DNA from: an uncultured Candidatus Actinomarina sp. | Lineage (GTDB): Bacteria > Actinomycetota > Acidimicrobiia > Actinomarinales > Actinomarinaceae | DNA length: 56,191 nt | NCBI GenBank assembly: GCA_902609285.1 | Contig: CACLRL010000008.1 | Location: forward strand, 1-56,191 | Direction: 5' to 3' | Shown here: one piece after another, positions 51,936 through 56,191 of the stretch | Numbering within the stretch: position 1 is the first letter of the stretch | How the letters are laid out: each line of letters opens with the position of its first letter | The notes under the pieces: model-generated | What the model was told of the DNA's origin: nothing | What the model saw: the letters and a program-made list of their open reading frames with translations, nothing else | Database searches by the model: none | Position numbers and translations under genes: made by a program

Positions 51936-54416
51936 TTAAGAATCTGAATCTGCAAAGTCTATGTTGGGCTCATTAGGAGCTTCTACCGATTCAAAATCTA
52001 GTTTGCCTTCTTTTTCGTTTAAGGAGACAATTATTGTTGAGCCAGCCTTGTATTTTCCTTTTAAAAGTTCTTCAGATAATGGATCTTCTAATAATCTTTG
52101 AATCGATCTTCTAAGTGGCCTTGCGCCAAATTCTTTGTTATATCCTTCTGTTGCAAGATATTCTTTTGACTCATCAGATAAAACAATCTCTAAATCAGAA
52201 TTTTTTAATTGTTTATGAACTCTGTCTAGCATCAAATCAACAATTTCTTTGACTTCATCAAGTGTTAATTCATGGAAGACAATTGTTTCATCAATTCTAT
52301 TTAGAAACTCTGGTTTAAAATATCTTTTTAATTCTTCGTTCACTTTTGCTTTCATTTTTTCATATGAACCAGTTTCAGATAAATTACTAAATCCTATATT
52401 TTTAGAAAGATCTTTTGTTCCTAAATTGCTTGTCATAATTATTACCGTATTTTTGAAATCAACGGTTCTACCTTGTGCGTCTGTCAATCTTCCATCTTCC
52501 AAAATTTGTAACAATGTATTGAAAACATCTGGATGAGCTTTTTCTACTTCATCAAGCAAAACAACACTAAAGGGCTTTCTTCTTACAGCTTCAGTCAATT
52601 GTCCACCTTCATCGTATCCAACATATCCAGGAGGTGAACCAATCAATCTACTAACTGTATGTTTTTCCATATATTCGGACATATCAATTTGAATTAATGA
52701 ATCTTCATCTCCAAATAAGAACTCTGCTAGAGACTTTGCTGTTTCTGTTTTACCAACTCCTGATGGACCTAAGAATATAAATGATCCAGATGGTCTTTTT
52801 GGATCTTTTAGTCCAGATCTCGTTCTTCTTATAGCTTTTGAAACTGCTGTTATAGCTTCATGTTGACCGACAATTCTCTTATGAAGCTCGTTTTCCATTT
52901 CAAGAAGTCTTGCTGTCTCTTCTTGAGTTAATCTGTGTACCGGAATGCCAGTCCATTGAGCTAATACTTCTGCAATTTCTTCTTCATCAATAACTAACTC
53001 AATATCTGATGAGCTAGAACCTTCAATAGAGTCGATTTCATCAAGCAACATTTTTTCTTGATCTCTGATTTGACCTGCTTTTTCGAACAATTGTGATTGA
53101 ACTGCGTCTATTTTTTGCTCTCTGAGATTTTTTAATTTGTCAGAAATCTCTTGTTTTTCAGCATCTAAAGGCTTCTTGTAAACTCTCATTCGGCTTCCAG
53201 CTTCATCAATTAGATCAATTGCTTTGTCTGGAAGAAATCTATCTGAAATATACCTATCTGCCATATTTACAGCCGAAGCAATTGCTTGGTCAGTAAATCG
53301 GACTCCGTGATGAATCTCATATCTGTCTTTAAGACCATCGAGTATCTCAATAGCATCAGATAGATTTGGTTCATCGACTTTTACAGATTGGAACCTTCTT
53401 TCAAGAGCAGCGTCTTTCTCAAAGTGTTTTCTAAATTCTTCAAGTGTTGTAGCACCAACTGTTTGTAATTCTCCTCGTGCAAGCATTGGTTTAAGTATCG
53501 AAGCAGCGTCAATTGCCCCTTCAGCAGCACCTGCTCCTACTAATGTATGAATTTCGTCAATAAAAAGAACTATGTCCCCTCTTGTTTTTATTTCTTTAAG
53601 AACTTTTTTAAGTCGCTCTTCGAAGTCTCCACGATATCTTGACCCCGCAACAAGTGCTGAAAGATCTAGAGTATAAATTTGTTTTCCCTGAAGTGTTGAT
53701 GGAACATCTCCAGAAATAATTTTTTGGGCTAAGCCTTCTACAATTGCTGTTTTACCTACTCCCGGTTCACCAATAAGAACAGGGTTATTCTTTGTTCTTC
53801 TTGATAAAATTTGCATTACTCTCTCAATTTCTGTTGTTCTACCAATAACTGGATCAAGCTTTCCTTCTTTGGCCATTCTTGTTAAGTTTCTTCCAAATTG
53901 ATCAAGTATTGCAGATCCTGTACCTGATCCTGGCCTTTCTCTTCCTCCGGTTGATGCTGCCTGTGCTTTTTTGCCTTCGCCAGAATTAGAAATTAGCTTT
54001 ATAACCGTTTGTCGAACCTGTGATAATTCAGCTCCTAATTTTTTTAGAACTTGAGCTGCAACGCCTTCTCCTTCTCTTATTAGACCCAGGAGAATATGTT
54101 CTGTTCCAATGTAGTTGTGTCCTAGCTGAAGTGCCTCTCTTAAAGATAGTTCTAAAACTTTTTTTGCTCTCGGTGTGAATGGAATATGACCACTGGGTGA
54201 TTGTTGACCTTCACCAATTATTTCTACGACTTCAGACCTTACGCTATCAATGTTGATATTTAATTCTTCAATAGCTTTTGCTGCGTGACCTTCTCCTTCT
54301 TGAATCAGACCAAGTAGTATATGTTCTGTGCCAATGTAATTGTGATTTAGTCTTCTTGCTTCTTCTTGAGCAAGAACAACTACTCTTCGGGCTCTATCTG
54401 TAAATCTTTCAAACAT
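51936..54416 (-). CDS. clpC: ATP-dependent Clp protease ATPase subunit ClpC
   Basis: AAA+ unfoldase of 826 residues. Two N-terminal Clp repeats ([19 protein letters not shown] and [19 protein letters not shown]), AAA domain 1 with [15 protein letters not shown], a UVR-type middle region ([12 protein letters not shown]), AAA domain 2 with [18 protein letters not shown], and a C-terminal D2-small domain. The protease-binding loop appears as [13 protein letters not shown]. Partner ClpP is not in the window. ATG with 79 bases to the divergent gene. Confidence 0.97.
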   Translation of the reverse strand: MFERFTDRARRVVVLAQEEARRLNHNYIGTEHILLGLIQEGEGHAAKAIEELNINIDSVRSEVVEIIGEGQQSPSGHIPFTPRAKKVLELSLREALQLGHNYIGTEHILLGLIREGEGVAAQVLKKLGAELSQVRQTVIKLISNSGEGKKAQAASTGGRERPGSGTGSAILDQFGRNLTRMAKEGKLDPVIGRTTEIERVMQILSRRTKNNPVLIGEPGVGKTAIVEGLAQKIISGDVPSTLQGKQIYTLDLSALVAGSRYRGDFEERLKKVLKEIKTRGDIVLFIDEIHTLVGAGAAEGAIDAASILKPMLARGELQTVGATTLEEFRKHFEKDAALERRFQSVKVDEPNLSDAIEILDGLKDRYEIHHGVRFTDQAIASAVNMADRYISDRFLPDKAIDLIDEAGSRMRVYKKPLDAEKQEISDKLKNLREQKIDAVQSQLFEKAGQIRDQEKMLLDEIDSIEGSSSSDIELVIDEEEIAEVLAQWTGIPVHRLTQEETARLLEMENELHKRIVGQHEAITAVSKAIRRTRSGLKDPKRPSGSFIFLGPSGVGKTETAKSLAEFLFGDEDSLIQIDMSEYMEKHTVSRLIGSPPGYVGYDEGGQLTEAVRRKPFSVVLLDEVEKAHPDVFNTLLQILEDGRLTDAQGRTVDFKNTVIIMTSNLGTKDLSKNIGFSNLSETGSYEKMKAKVNEELKRYFKPEFLNRIDETIVFHELTLDEVKEIVDLMLDRVHKQLKNSDLEIVLSDESKEYLATEGYNKEFGARPLRRSIQRLLEDPLSEELLKGKYKAGSTIIVSLNEKEGKLDFESVEAPNEPNIDFADSDS

Positions 54417-54495
54417 AGTTATATATTAATAAGCCCCTGTATATACATCTAAATGAAAATTACAACTATTTGTAAAATCATCTTATTCTCTTCTT

Positions 54496-55469
54496 ATGGA
54501 GTCAAAAGAACTTAAAAATATAATTCCTATAACAAGCATATGGGAAAACTTGAAAGAACTTGAAAAAAGATTGATTCAAGTTAGTAGTTCTTCTGATTCT
54601 TATCTGACTGAAATTTCTCAGTATTTAATTTCAGCTGGAGGTAAAAGGTTCAGACCATTAATTTCTTTACTGGCTGGTGAATTGGGTGATGGAAGTAAAG
54701 AAAAAGTAATTGATGCTGGTGTTTCTGTCGAGTTAATACATTTAGGTAGCTTATACCATGATGATGTAATTGATGATGCAACTACTAGAAGAGGTGTTGA
54801 AAGCACAAATAAAAAATGGAATTCTACTTTATCTATATTGGCCGGAGACTTTCTGTTAGCAAGATCTTCAGAATTAGCTGCGGAATCACTGGGTCTCGAA
54901 TCTGTGAAGTTACTTGCTTCAACTTATGCGCAGCTTGTAGAGGGACAAACAAAAGAAGTCCAGTTTTCATTTGATACAAATCATGGAACAGATGATTATT
55001 TAAAAATTATTGAAGGAAAAACAGCAAGTCTAATAAGAACTAGCGCAAAATTAGGAGCAATGGCCTCAGGCTGCAAAGAAGAGACTATAAATTCGATTAG
55101 TAAATGGGCATGGCATAGTGGTATTATTTTCCAAATTACTGATGATATTTTAGATTTAAGTTCTGATGAAAAAACTCTAGGCAAACCTTCCGGTAATGAC
55201 ATAATTGAGGGAACTTATACTTTACCTGTTTTAATTGCACTAGAAAAAAACCCGAAAAAAATAAATAAAATATTGTTAGATGTTTCTGAAAATAGAGTAA
55301 ACGTTCATGAAGTAATTAATGAATTTAACAATGATGAAATAATTTCTGAATCTAAATTATTTTTAAAAACTCACTTAGAAAAAAGTGAAATTGCGGCGAT
55401 GGAAATTGATAATAAAATAGTTAAAAACATTCTTCTAGACATAAACAATTATCTAATTGAAAGAAGTAA

Positions 55470-55473
<4 letters not shown>
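54496..55473 (+). CDS. polyprenyl (trans-isoprenyl) diphosphate synthase
   Basis: Isoprenoid chain elongation enzyme, 325 residues. First aspartate-rich motif in [22 protein letters not shown] region KRFRPL, second motif in [17 protein letters not shown], and the lysines [11 protein letters not shown]. Together with the MenJ-like gene it may make the menaquinone side chain; chain length cannot be read reliably here. Divergent from clpC; convergent with lysS. Confidence 0.93.

Positions 55474-56191
<718 letters not shown>

Overview
The window is an AT-rich, tightly packed bacterial chromosome segment. Most genes lie on the minus strand, and many adjacent genes overlap by 1-8 bases (ATGA or TAATG junctions). 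CarD, DisA, ClpC, Rex, a MenJ-like reductase, abundant lipoproteins with TTTAA/EE-rich linkers and a heliorhodopsin (a family typical of monoderm bacteria) together suggest a small, low-GC, free-living actinobacterium. A marine Acidimicrobiia/Actinomarinales-like lineage is the best guess. This is inference: there is no rRNA gene in the window and no search was possible.

Layout: 1-5652 holds an 11-subunit-type complex I operon (nuoABCDHIJKL, cut by the left edge) that has no nuoEFG. 5728-7943 holds an alkaline-phosphatase-superfamily gene, a heliorhodopsin and a small coiled-coil protein. 7932-13918 is an iron/heme block: a ferric-iron ABC transporter (fbpCBA), ferrochelatase, a 38-residue membrane peptide and a DtxR-family regulator with a degenerate metal site. 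A nearly identical inverted repeat precedes both fbpA and the regulator. 13960-18003 holds a DUF454 protein, thymidine kinase, small membrane and lipoprotein genes and an ABC-2 exporter. 18031-32415 is a second, complete 14-subunit nuoA-N operon with a 45-residue ORF coupled to its end. An 18-bp perfect Rex operator lies just upstream of nuoA, followed upstream by a MenJ-like reductase and, divergently, rex itself.

From 34536 come a CvpA-CAP fusion protein, a branched-chain amino acid-type ABC system (livK on the plus strand, livHMGF on the minus strand), tRNA-Thr(TGT), and rlmB-cysS-ispF-carD-disA. These are followed by a zinc-ribbon membrane protein, a nucleoside-type ABC system (BMP lipoprotein plus NupOPQ), clpC and a polyprenyl diphosphate synthase. 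The window ends inside lysS. There the C-terminal part is on the minus strand and a more N-terminal part is on the plus strand, joined at an 8-bp palindrome. This looks like an amplification or assembly chimera and should be treated as such until disproved.

Functionally the window is centred on respiration and its redox control (two unlike complex I enzymes, Rex, quinone modification), iron and heme supply, and scavenging ABC transport. No CRISPR array, insertion sequence, prophage gene or rRNA gene was seen. No gene-free stretch exceeds 300 bases; the longest (12921-13204) contains the 38-residue ORF and the operator-like repeat.
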